Shown one piece after another: positions 1 through 7,385 of a stretch of 64,000 nt of DNA. This stretch comes from Acidobacteriota bacterium. Lineage in GTDB: Bacteria; Acidobacteriota; Terriglobia; UBA7540. The stretch is from contig CADDZE010000004.1 of assembly GCA_902812465.1 (NCBI GenBank), positions 19,217-83,216 of the forward strand, written 5' to 3'. Every line of letters begins with the position of its first letter. The first letter of the stretch is position 1. The notes under the pieces were generated by a model. It did no database searches. It was not told where the DNA came from and was given only the letters and a program-made list of their open reading frames with translations. The position numbers and the translations under genes are program-made.

Positions 1-2
1 CG

Positions 3-461
3 AACCGCCAGGTGAAAGGGTTTCCCGGGGGCGAGCCGGTTGGCAATCTCGAGATTCTCGAGATGGACTGCGAAGTTCTTCTGCCTGCAGCTACCGAGAG
101 TGTGATCAACAGCAGCAACGCCGACCGCATTAAGGCACACATCTTGGTGGAAGGTGCCAACAGCCCCACTACGCCCCCTGCCGACGACATCCTCTTCGAC
201 CGCGGCGTCTTCGTGATCCCCGACATTCTCGCCAACGCTGGCGGCGTCACCGTGTCATACTTCGAGTGGGTGCAGGACCGCCAGGGATACTTCTGGCCAG
301 AAGCCGATGTGAACGAGAAGCTGAACTACATCCAGGTGCAGGCGTTCAACGACGTTGTCCATTACGGCGAGAAGCACAACGTAAACAACCGCATCGCCGC
401 GTATATGCTGGCCATTGAGCGCGTCGCCTCAACGCTCAAGATGCGTGGCATATACGCCTAG
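3..461 (+). CDS. gdhA: Glutamate dehydrogenase, C-terminal part (5' end outside window)
   Basis: This is the C-terminal ~152 residues of an NAD(P)-dependent Glu/Leu/Phe/Val dehydrogenase, which interconverts glutamate with 2-oxoglutarate and ammonium in the cytoplasm. The reading frame is open from the first bases of the window, so the gene starts upstream and the first visible GTG at 12 is internal. Visible family blocks are [20 protein letters not shown] and [20 protein letters not shown], which belong to the Rossmann (NAD-binding) half and the following hinge, plus the C-terminal helix ending LKMRGIYA. The gene ends 92 bases before the aldolase gene. Nothing links it functionally to the microcompartment genes that follow. 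The family call is secure; cofactor preference cannot be read from this part. Confidence 0.95.
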   Translation, partial: NRQVKGFPGGEPVGNLEILEMDCEVLLPAATESVINSSNADRIKAHILVEGANSPTTPPADDILFDRGVFVIPDILANAGGVTVSYFEWVQDRQGYFWPEADVNEKLNYIQVQAFNDVVHYGEKHNVNNRIAAYMLAIERVASTLKMRGIYA

Positions 462-553
462 CCGGCGTTCTTGGCTCTTTAGTTTGTCGTTCATAGCCGG
501 GCCTGCTGGAACCTTGCAGCCACGAACCGCGAACTATTAGCCACGAACTATCG

Positions 554-1339
554 ATGACTTTGACCGAAGAGGAACTTCGCCGCCAGATCGTTGAGGTGGG
601 ACGCTGGATTCACCGTCAGGGCTTTGTCTCCGGCTATGATGGCAACATCAGCGTCCGGATGGACGGCCAGCGCATCCTCTCTACACCCACCGCTATCTCG
701 AAGGGCATGATGGAGCCAGACGACCTGGTGGTGGTGGACTATGATGGCCGCCAGCTTGCCGGGCGTCGCAAGGCGACCAGCGAACTAGCTATGCACTTGC
801 TCTTCTACCGCCGGCGTCCGGACGTCAACGCCGTGGTACACGCTCATCCCCCGACAGCCACCGGTTACGCCGCAGCCGGCCTGGCGCTGAATAAGGCGCT
901 GGTCTCAGAAGTGGTGCTCTCGCTTGGCTGTATTCCTCTCGCCCGTTACGGTACCCCCGGTACGCCCGAGCTGACGGAAGCGCTATCGCCTTTGGTAGGC
1001 CAGTATGATGCCATTCTGATGGCTAACCATGGGGTGGTGACTTGCGGGCCAGACCTGATGCGCGCCTATTTCCGGATGGAAACCGTCGAGCATTTCGCCC
1101 GGATTTCGCTGGTCACGGAAATGCTCGGCCGCCAGGTCTTGCTCTCGGAACAAGACGTGGATAAACTGCTCGCCGCACGCCAGCGGTATTTCGGCCCCGG
1201 CACGACAGCCATTGAGCGCAGCCCCGCCTGCCCCGTGACGGAGGCAGGACGTGGCCCCGGGGATCGCTTCTGGGTTTCGCAGGAGGAACTGGAAGGGCTG
1301 GTGGCGGAAGTGCTGGAAAGATTAAAGGCGAAAGGTTGA
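554..1339 (+). CDS. Class II (zinc) aldolase, L-fuculose-phosphate aldolase-like, probable microcompartment cargo
   Basis: A 261-residue class II aldolase/adducin-family protein. Such enzymes cleave L-fuculose- or rhamnulose-1-phosphate to dihydroxyacetone phosphate and lactaldehyde. The family signatures are SGYDGNISVR near residue 27, the zinc ligands in VVHAHPPTATGYA (about residues 93-105) and the third histidine in ANHGVV (about 157). The catalytic domain ends near residue 215. It is followed by a Pro/Gly-rich linker and an amphipathic C-terminal helix, SQEELEGLVAEVLERLKAKG, absent from ordinary fuculose aldolases and typical of encapsulation peptides on shell cargo. Four shell-protein genes follow at once, which supports cargo status. 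No clear Shine-Dalgarno sequence precedes the ATG. The exact sugar phosphate is inference; class II aldolases are the signature enzyme of the Planctomycete/Verrucomicrobia-type compartments. Confidence 0.9.
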   Translation: MTLTEEELRRQIVEVGRWIHRQGFVSGYDGNISVRMDGQRILSTPTAISKGMMEPDDLVVVDYDGRQLAGRRKATSELAMHLLFYRRRPDVNAVVHAHPPTATGYAAAGLALNKALVSEVVLSLGCIPLARYGTPGTPELTEALSPLVGQYDAILMANHGVVTCGPDLMRAYFRMETVEHFARISLVTEMLGRQVLLSEQDVDKLLAARQRYFGPGTTAIERSPACPVTEAGRGPGDRFWVSQEELEGLVAEVLERLKAKG

Positions 1340-1459
1340 TGGATCGGGTGAAATAACGCGGCACCGGATTCCGAAAGATGGGCGGAAGAGCTGGTTAACC
1401 TCGTACCGTTCGTGGAGGGGTGCTGCCGTCAACGGTCTGTGATCACGCGGAGGTTTCGC

Positions 1460-1747
1460 ATGGGTGAAGCTTTGGGGATGATCGAGACGCGCGGGTTGGT
1501 GGCCCTGATCGAGGCCTCGGACGCCATGGTAAAAGCGGCGAAGGTAACCTTGGTGGGATGGGAGAAGATCGGTTCCGGATATGTGACCGCACTGGTGCGG
1601 GGCGACGTGGCCGCGGTGAAGGCGGCCACCGATGCCGGTGCTGCAGCCGCGCGTCGCGTGGGCGAGTTGATTGCCGTTCACGTCATTCCGCGCCCACACC
1701 CCAGCCTCGAGGACACACTGCCGATCGGCAAATCTGAGAAGCAGTGA
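1460..1747 (+). CDS. BMC-domain shell hexamer protein (BMC-H, PduA/EutM/CcmK type)
   Basis: A 95-residue single BMC-domain protein that would form the hexameric facet tiles of a bacterial microcompartment shell. The sequence runs through [20 protein letters not shown] and the pore-loop region [19 protein letters not shown], whose GSG lines the central pore in metabolosome hexamers. It ends with the usual [14 protein letters not shown] strand and a short tail. The frame is open further upstream (from 1412), but the ATG at 1460 has a good ribosome binding site (cggagg, nine bases upstream) and gives the normal family length, so it is preferred. It lies between the aldolase and three vertex-protein genes. 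It is the only hexamer gene in the window, and no tandem-BMC (trimer) gene is present. Confidence 0.93.
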   Translation: MGEALGMIETRGLVALIEASDAMVKAAKVTLVGWEKIGSGYVTALVRGDVAAVKAATDAGAAAARRVGELIAVHVIPRPHPSLEDTLPIGKSEKQ

Positions 1748-1834
1748 CGAGGGGTGGAGTGGCGCGCAGGTAGAGTCCGCTTTCAGGCATCTCGGCTGCT
1801 GACCACTCACCGCTAGCCACTGACCGCTGCCTTT

Positions 1835-2128
1835 ATGCTGCTTGCCCGGGTTGTCGGAACCGTCGTCGCCACCCGCAAGGATCCCCGCCTGGAAGGGAAG
1901 AAGCTCCTGATTGTCACACCGCTGACGCCGGAGCAGGTGGAAGGCCATCACGGAGTTACTTCCCCCACCAAGGCCAATTATCTGGTGGCCGTTGATACGG
2001 TAGACGCCGGCTATCGCGAGACAGTGATCCTTGTGCAAGGCAGCTCCGCCCGTATGGCTGCCACGTGCAAGGATTGCCCGGTGGATACGGCGATCGTTGG
2101 CGTGGTGGACGCGGTGACCCTGAAATGA
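1835..2128 (+). CDS. EutN/CcmL-family vertex protein (BMC-P), first of three
   Basis: A 97-residue EutN/CcmL-type protein that would form pentamers capping microcompartment vertices. The N-terminal strand LLARVVGTVVATRKDP, the central KKLLIVTPL, the VAVDTVDAGYRETVILVQGS block and the closing DTAIVGVVDAVTL are all family hallmarks. Compared with the next two copies it carries a longer insertion (about residues 35-48) between the second and third strands and a Cys pair (TCKDCPVD). It follows the hexamer gene by 87 bases; that spacer contains degenerate ctgaccactcaccgctagcc-like repetition. It is probably co-transcribed with the other shell genes. Confidence 0.93.
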   Translation: MLLARVVGTVVATRKDPRLEGKKLLIVTPLTPEQVEGHHGVTSPTKANYLVAVDTVDAGYRETVILVQGSSARMAATCKDCPVDTAIVGVVDAVTLK

Positions 2129-2182
2129 CCAAGGATGATGCAGGCGGACCCTTGCCTGCCTTCTTCCTTTGGCACCATCAAG

Positions 2183-2464
2183 ATGTTTCTCGCGCGTATT
2201 GTCGGTAACGTGGTCGCGAGCGTCAAGGATCCGCAGCTTGCAGGTAAAAAGATTCTGGTGGTGCAGCCTGTCGACCCGCACGGCCGGGACCGCGGCGAAA
2301 AATTGCTCGCGCTGGACAGTGTTGGTGCGGGTGCCGGTGAAATTGTCTACTGCTGCCGCGGCCGCGAAGCCAGTTTTCCTTGGCATCCGGACGAGGTTCC
2401 CACGGAGGCTTCCATCGTGGCGATCGTAGACCGGATCGACCTCGAAACCGGAGACTCGAAGTAG
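2183..2464 (+). CDS. EutN/CcmL-family vertex protein (BMC-P), second of three
   Basis: A 93-residue BMC-P pentamer protein. Hallmarks are FLARIVGNVVASVKDPQLAG, KKILVVQPVDPHGRD, LLALDSVGAGAGEIVYCCRG and the terminal TEASIVAIVDRID. The frame opens earlier, at 2135, but the ATG at 2183 aligns exactly with the starts of the two sister proteins, so it is chosen. The CCRGREASF segment, where sisters have VVAEGWSA or VLVQGSSA, puts cysteines at the conserved loop near the five-fold pore. It is clearly a diverged paralogue of its neighbours rather than a recent duplicate. Confidence 0.92.
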   Translation: MFLARIVGNVVASVKDPQLAGKKILVVQPVDPHGRDRGEKLLALDSVGAGAGEIVYCCRGREASFPWHPDEVPTEASIVAIVDRIDLETGDSK

Positions 2465-2540
2465 GAAGGGTGGTAGCCGAGGCCTTCGGCGGACCTTCGC
2501 GCACCATTCAGGGGACTGAGGTTTCCAGCTTTCATTTACC

Positions 2541-2813
2541 ATGCTGATCGGCCGCGTGATTGGTGAGGTCGTTGCTACCCAAAAAGCGCCCAGCCACGCC
2601 GGGCGCAAGGTCCTGGCGGTGCAGCCACTGAATCTTGACGGCACGGACCGCGGCGACGTGATTCTGGCCCTGGACGCGGTGGATGCGGGCGCTGGCGACC
2701 GGGTGCTGGTGGTGGCGGAAGGGTGGAGCGCCATGACGGCTGTGGGGCGCGAGCACGCGCCCATCGATATGGCCATCGTGGGTGTCATCGACGCGGTGAC
2801 GCTGGCCCCCTAG
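2541..2813 (+). CDS. EutN/CcmL-family vertex protein (BMC-P), third of three
   Basis: A 90-residue BMC-P pentamer protein. It begins LIGRVIGEVVATQKAPSHAG, continues KVLAVQPLNLDGTDRGD and LALDAVDAGAGDRVLVVAEG, and ends DMAIVGVIDAVTLAP, a textbook EutN/CcmL fold. It is the last gene of the shell cassette. The next gene (broken sigma factor) lies on the opposite strand, about 40 bases away, so the cassette ends here. No aldehyde dehydrogenase, PduL phosphotransacylase, acetate kinase or alcohol dehydrogenase gene follows; the rest of the pathway must be upstream of the window or elsewhere. Confidence 0.93.
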   Translation: MLIGRVIGEVVATQKAPSHAGRKVLAVQPLNLDGTDRGDVILALDAVDAGAGDRVLVVAEGWSAMTAVGREHAPIDMAIVGVIDAVTLAP

Positions 2814-2853
2814 CCCTGGGCAAAGTTCCGGACCGTGTTGTAGGCGGCCAAAC

Positions 2854-4128
2854 TCAAGGCGACGTCACTTGCTCGAGCCGTTGGGCAATATAAGCCTCCT
2901 CGATGCGATTCGACGTAAGCGCCAAAGCCCGCCGATACGCCTCGGCGGCCTCCTCGCGGCGACCGAGGCGGCGGAGCAGATCCCCGCGCGGTATGGAGGA
3001 GATAGTAATTTTCCAGGTGGCCGCAGGCCTCGATCTGGCCGATGGCCGCTAGGCCTTGCTCCAATCCCTCGGCCATGGCGATGGCCACCGCCTGGTTCAG
3101 CCTGACCGCGGGCGACGGGTTGTGCCGCTCCAGTTCTTCATACAGCGCGGCGATCCGCTGCCAGTCGGTAATCCGCGGGTGAGTGAGACCGGGCGTGCAC
3201 GGCAGCAATGGCCGCCTGCAGTTGATAGGGCCCGGACGAATTCAGGCGCGGGGCCCTTTCCAGAGTCTGGATGTCTTCCTCAATCTCCTTCTGATCCCTG
3301 AGCGAGCGGTCCTGTTCCTCGAGCGGGACCAAAGCGCTTGCGGAGTCGATGCGCGCCCGGCACCGCGAATCCTGCAACCGCATCAGTGCGAGGAGGCCCA
3401 AGCTTTCCGGTTCATTGGGTAACAGCTCGCACAAGGTGCGCCCCAGCCGAATAGCCTGCGCGCGGAGGTCACGCCGGATCAGGTTCTCGCCTGCGGTAGC
3501 CGCATAGCCCTCGTTGAACACCAGGTAGATCACCGTCTGCACGGACGCCAGCCGTTCGGGCAGTGCCCGCGATCCGGGGACTTCGTAGGGGATGCGGGCG
3601 TCGCGAATCTTCGCCTTGGCCCTCACCATCCGCTGAGCCAGCGTCCTTCAGGGACCAGAAAGGCCCGGGCGATCTCGGCCGTGGTGAGACCACCCAGTGT
3701 CCGCAGTGTGAGCGCGACTTGAGCCTCGCGGTTCAAGGCCGGATGACAGCAGGTGAAGATGAGGCGGACGCGATCGTCACGATAGGTCATCGATGCCTCA
3801 TCGGACGGCACTTCCTGCCAAGCTACCGAAGCCAGCGCTTCGCGCTCCAGGGGATCCTGCTTCGCCTGCCGCGTCTGCCGCCGCGCCGCGTCGACCAGCT
3901 TGCGGTGAGCTACGGTTGTGATCAAGCTCCCGGGTTATCCGGAATCCCCCTCGACGGCCAGTTGGCCACCGCTGAGGCAAAGGCTTCCTGCATCGCTTCC
4001 TCGGCCAGGTCGAACGATCCGGAAAGCCGGATAAACGTGGCGATGATGCGACCCGACTCCTCGCGAAAGACCCTCTCGGCAATGGTCTGAATATCCGCCA
4101 TGCGGTGTTTCGGCCGGTTGTCCGGCAA
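2854..4128 (-). pseudogene. ECF sigma factor of the ECF42 type, broken by at least four frameshifts
   Basis: Four overlapping reading-frame pieces line up head to tail as one ~420-codon sigma factor. From the N-terminus: MADIQTIAERVFREESGRII and a region 2 block (SFDLAEEAMQEAFASAVANW); then ITTVAHRKLVDAARRQ with LIFTCCHPALNREAQVALTL; then region 4 (LTTAEIARAFLVPE, MVRAKAKIRDARIPYEVP); then the long C-terminal extension characteristic of ECF42 (IYLVFNEGYAAT, ITDWQRIAALYEELER, EEAAEAYRRALAL). The breaks fall near 3925 (about 4 bases lost), 3641, 3196 and 2995. In the last frame the natural stop is at 2854-2856. ECF42 genes are known to sit beside YCII/DGPF genes, as here. True decay is favoured because flanking genes are intact, but assembly errors cannot be excluded. 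Confidence 0.85.
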
Positions 4129-4137
4129 CCGTTCAGA

Positions 4138-4488
4138 CTAAGCCTTCTCGCGGATTGGCCGGACCTCCACGCAGCCCTCCCCACCGCAGCCAATGGTGGG
4201 GATTTTGGCGGCCCCTTCGAGCGCCTCATCCAGGTTGTCGCACTCCAAAATATAGTATCCGGCCAGCTGCTCCTTGGTCTCCGCAAAAGGACCATCGATC
4301 ACCACCACCTTGCCAGCCTCGACGCCTACGGTGGTGGCGGTCGATGTAGGCTGGAGCGGATCCGCACCACGGAGCACGCCGCGCCGGCGGGCCTCATCCA
4401 TAAGCGCCCGGTGGGCGGCGGCCCGCTGCGTCTCTTCCGCGGTGGCCGAACCGTTTTCCTTTGTGTAAATCAGCATCATGTAACGCAT
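4138..4488 (-). CDS. YCII/DGPF-domain protein
   Basis: A 116-residue YCII-related protein, beginning MRYMMLIYTKENGSATAEE and carrying the diagnostic VIDGPFAETKEQLAGYYILE motif that names the DGPF family. It ends EVRPIREKA. The frame extends four codons upstream to 4500, but the ATG at 4488 matches the usual MRYMLLIY start. The domain has a ferredoxin-like fold related to muconolactone isomerase-type enzymes; most members have no assigned reaction. It is encoded just upstream of the broken ECF42 sigma factor on the same strand, the canonical arrangement for this sigma group, and appears intact. Confidence 0.9.
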   Translation of the reverse strand: MRYMMLIYTKENGSATAEETQRAAAHRALMDEARRRGVLRGADPLQPTSTATTVGVEAGKVVVIDGPFAETKEQLAGYYILECDNLDEALEGAAKIPTIGCGGEGCVEVRPIREKA

Positions 4489-4597
4489 GGTGATACCCAA
4501 CCGGCTGAATGCCTCTCTCGAAACGCCGCCGTCATGACGGGAGGCGGAAAACGAGAAGGGCCGGAAATTCCGGAAGTTTCCATCGCTCCCTCGACTC

Positions 4598-4939
4598 CTA
4601 CTTTTCCGGCTGAGTAAGTGGTTCGCCGTTATGACTCAGGATGTACGAGATCACTCGCGCCGTGTCCCTCTGGCTCGGGTTGCTCGTAGACACCTGCAGT
4701 GGGTGCGGCTCCTCGCCGAAGCATTGGCCACGCCCGTAGGTTCTCGCTGGGGTTCCGTCCAACTGAACCTCCAGGGAGCCGTCCAATACCCAGACCACGA
4801 CCGGGCCCGGATGGCGGTGCTTGCTGCCGACATACCCGGGAGGGAACTCCCGTTCGCGCACGGTCAGCGCCGTGTCCGGCCCACCATGTCCTTCCTTTCT
4901 CCCCTCCCTACCCGGCGTTCGATGGCAATAACCGGTCAA
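4598..4939 (-). CDS. Cupin-domain protein, possibly 5'-truncated
   Basis: A 113-residue frame whose C-terminal ~85 residues form a small single cupin barrel. Cupin motif 1 is visible as PGYVGSKHRHPGPVVVWVLD (metal-ligand histidines in the HRH segment), followed by GSLEVQLDG, a GxxxGxxxxxP-like stretch and EEPHPLQVS as motif 2. The first ~27 residues (Arg/Gly-rich) do not look like a normal cupin N-terminus; family members usually have a signal peptide or a leading strand here. The 5' end may be damaged or the start may lie inside. The gene sits between two YCII genes on the same strand. No reaction can be assigned. Confidence 0.6.
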   Translation of the reverse strand: MTGYCHRTPGREGRKEGHGGPDTALTVREREFPPGYVGSKHRHPGPVVVWVLDGSLEVQLDGTPARTYGRGQCFGEEPHPLQVSTSNPSQRDTARVISYILSHNGEPLTQPEK

Positions 4940-5261
4940 GAAAACTTCATAACAGGCCGCACCTCGACCGACCCGAAGCGGGCACCTGGGATCCTGGCCG
5001 CGATGGCGATGGCTTCGTCCCGGTCCTTGGCCTCCACCAGGTAGTAGCTGGCGAGCTGTTCTTTGGTTTCGGCAAACGGGCCGTCCGTGGTGAGCGCCTT
5101 GCTGTCGCGCACGGTGGCCGCCGTGGTGGTGGGCTGCAGTGCGTGGCCGCCCTTGATGGCCGCGGCGTGCTGTTGGGGGCCTGGTATTCCTCCAATTCCG
5201 CTGCGTCGTAGCCCTGGCTCCAGCGTTTCTGGTTGTCGTAGATCAGCAACAGATACTCCAT
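4936..5261 (-). pseudogene. YCII/DGPF-domain protein, frameshifted
   Basis: A second YCII-family gene. It starts MEYLLLIYDNQKRWSQGYDA at 5261, behind a purine-rich ribosome binding site, and in that frame reads as far as ELEEYQA. The coding sense then moves to another frame near 5170-5185, where KGGHALQPTTTAATVR and the diagnostic TTDGPFAETKEQLASYYLVE follow, ending EVRPVMKFS with a stop at 4936-4938. One small indel explains the break. With the multiply broken sigma factor downstream, this indicates that the whole ECF42 module is losing function, unless these are assembly errors. Confidence 0.8.
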
Positions 5262-5419
5262 GGAAGTCCTCCCTTTGCAAGGCACGAGCCCTTGGCCGTT
5301 GCCCGATTCTTGAGCGTTCACTGGTACGACGCACGACCCACCCCAGAATCGACAGCCAGGTTCTGAAAGCTTTCCACCCCACCGCTCCCTTCACCTCGAG
5401 CGGTTCGAAAAGGGTACCG

Positions 5420-6760
5420 TTACGTCGTCGCATGCTTTTTCCGCCATTCTTCAAGGGCCTGCAGCTTCTCCCTGAGCTTTTTCTCGAAGCCCTCTTCGGT
5501 GGGAACGTAATAGCGACGGCCTCTCAGGCTCTCGGGCAGGCAAGCCATGTTGGTGAGCCGGTCAGGAGCGTCGTGAGCGTACTGGTAGTCCCGGCCGTAG
5601 CCAAGGTGGGCCATCAGGCCGGTGACAGGGTTGCGCAGGTGGAGCGGAACCGGCTCCGCGACGGTGCGCTGGGCGTCGCGCTGAACCTCACCGTAGCCAC
5701 TGTAAAGCGCATTGGACTTGGGAGCCAGGGCTAAGTAGACGGCAGCCTGCGCCAGGGCCAGGTTTCCTTCCGGCATCCCCACAAAGTGGACTGCCTGCAT
5801 TGCCGCGACGCTGACAGCCAGCGCCTGGGGGTCTGCCAGGCCGATGTCTTCCGACGCCATGCGAATCAGCCGCCGCGCCACATAAAGGGGATCTTCGCCA
5901 GCCTCCAGCATCCTCCCCAGCCAGTAGAGGGCGGCGTCGGGGTCGGAATTGCGGACGGACTTGTGAAGCGCCGAGATCAGGTTGTAATGCTCCTCGCCCG
6001 CCTTGTCGTAAAGGAGCATCTTCCGTTGGATGGCGTCCTCGGCCACCGACTCGGTGACCAGAGCGCGCCCCTGTTCGTCGCGCGGCGCTGCCGCCACCGC
6101 CGCCTCCAGCGTGTTGTAGGCGCTGCGGGCATCGCCATTCGAGAAGATGGCGATCTGCCTCAACACTTCCTCAGACACTACCACTCGCTCCTTGCCCAGG
6201 CCGCGGACCTCATCTCGGAGCGCTCGATGCAGCAGCTCGAGCACCTCATCGGTCGATAGCGGCGAGAGCATATAGACCTTGGCACGCGAAAGCAGGGCGG
6301 AGTTCACTTCGAAGGAGGGATTCTCGGTGGTGGCGCCAATCAGCACCACGTCACCGCGCTCGACGTAGGGCAGGAAAGCATCCTGCTGCGCCTTGTTGAA
6401 GCGATGGATCTCGTCGATGAAGAGGATGGTGCGCCAGCCATAATGCCTCGACTTCTCCGCCGCCGCCATCACCTCCTTGATCTCCTTGATGCCGGCGAGC
6501 ACGGCACTGAAGCGGACGAAGTCGCTCCGCGTGCGGCGGGCAACAATGGTGGCCAGAGTGGTCTTGCCGGACCCGGGCGGCCCCCAGAGGATCATCGAGG
6601 CAAGCTCGTCGCGCTCGATCTGGGCTCGCAAGGCCTTGCCGGGCCCGAGGATGTGTGCTTGGCCCACGAACTCCTCGAGCGTCTCTGGCCGCATCCGGTC
6701 GGCCAGGGGGCGCCGGGCGTCGCCAGGGGGAGTGGGCGGGTTAGGTTCGAAGAGGCTCAC
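5420..6760 (-). CDS. rarA: Replication-associated recombination protein A (RarA/MgsA, AAA+ ATPase)
   Basis: A 446-residue AAA+ ATPase of the RarA/MgsA (WRNIP1) family, a cytoplasmic factor at stalled replication forks. Walker A is GPPGSGKTTLA (about residue 60), Walker B is ILFIDEIHRFNKAQQD (about 113), and sensor 1 is GATTENPSFEVN. The family-specific C-terminal tetramerisation region includes HKSVRNSDPDAALYWLGRML and the GYGRDYQYAHD block. Length is normal. The start follows MSLFEPNPPTPPGDARRPLA, a typical short N-terminus ahead of ADRMRPETLEEFVGQ. The gene stands alone between the decayed ECF42 region and a repeat-bearing intergenic region. Confidence 0.96.
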   Translation of the reverse strand: MSLFEPNPPTPPGDARRPLADRMRPETLEEFVGQAHILGPGKALRAQIERDELASMILWGPPGSGKTTLATIVARRTRSDFVRFSAVLAGIKEIKEVMAAAEKSRHYGWRTILFIDEIHRFNKAQQDAFLPYVERGDVVLIGATTENPSFEVNSALLSRAKVYMLSPLSTDEVLELLHRALRDEVRGLGKERVVVSEEVLRQIAIFSNGDARSAYNTLEAAVAAAPRDEQGRALVTESVAEDAIQRKMLLYDKAGEEHYNLISALHKSVRNSDPDAALYWLGRMLEAGEDPLYVARRLIRMASEDIGLADPQALAVSVAAMQAVHFVGMPEGNLALAQAAVYLALAPKSNALYSGYGEVQRDAQRTVAEPVPLHLRNPVTGLMAHLGYGRDYQYAHDAPDRLTNMACLPESLRGRRYYVPTEEGFEKKLREKLQALEEWRKKHATT

Positions 6761-7385
6761 AGTTTTGGGTTGTCTAGCAGCTTTACCTTCAGATGGCGGC
6801 TTCCATAAAATGGAAGTGGCTGATTCTAAATAACATTACGGCTTTGTTTGAAAATGGGGATGCTTGCCTTTCGAAATTAGCGAGCAGAGCCATCCAGAGC
6901 TACTCCCCGTTTTCTCCGCCCGGTCAGGGATCGACTGCGAGAAGACGAGGCGCACAGTCGAGCGGCGGAGTCGACTCATCGGTTCCACCCATATTCCAGC
7001 TATCGCGTTCTCCATAAAAATGTAACTGATTGATTTCACGGAACATTACGGCTTTGTTTGCGAAAAAACTTCTAGCTGTGGGGTTCGATGCCAGGCCACA
7101 ACCTTGCTCACGACCCCTGGAGGCCGTCGGAAAGCGCGGGCAAGACTCACAACCAGAGCCCCCTGGGACACACTCCGAGTGCGAGCCTCGCTAACCGGGA
7201 GTGGCCGAGGGACGGTGTGGCGCCGTGCTTCCACAATCTTCCGCATGCCATAGGATGCCACGTCCACAGCCATTAAGCACGAGAAAGCACAGGGATGGCG
7301 AATACGAGTCATTATTCAGGTATAAGACGTAAGAGACGTCCTAGACAGCGCGAGTGGTAACGGCGAATGAACCCCTTAGGGGCAG
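6761..7385. other. 625-base intergenic region with two copies of a repeat
   Basis: No convincing gene is seen on either strand between rarA and the esterase, both on the minus strand; the short open frames lack any recognisable motif and have unlike composition. The main content is a pair of diverged ~50-base direct repeats at about 6801-6850 and 7011-7060 (separate entry). Confidence 0.6.
6801..7060. repeat. Direct repeat pair around aacattacggctttgtttg
   Basis: Copies at about 6801-6850 and 7011-7060, 210 bases apart, share an exact 19-base core (6832-6850 and 7042-7060) and a weaker upstream part that begins tccataaaa in both. The core resembles the triplicated repeat near 31.7-31.9 kb (ttcaataacttggtggcttc): both have ATAAC followed five or six bases later by GGCTT and then GTT. 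They may be one dispersed family. Confidence 0.7.

Noticed and set aside
1798..1834. Degenerate ctgaccactcaccgctagccactgacc repetition before the first vertex-protein gene
   Set aside because: Short, imperfect and of a kind common as simple intergenic sequence; no evidence of function.
1322..2788. Long antisense open frame (488 codons) opposite the shell genes
   Set aside because: It is a high-GC shadow: its text is His/Arg/Pro-rich with no domain, while the opposite strand encodes four well-conserved shell proteins in different frames.
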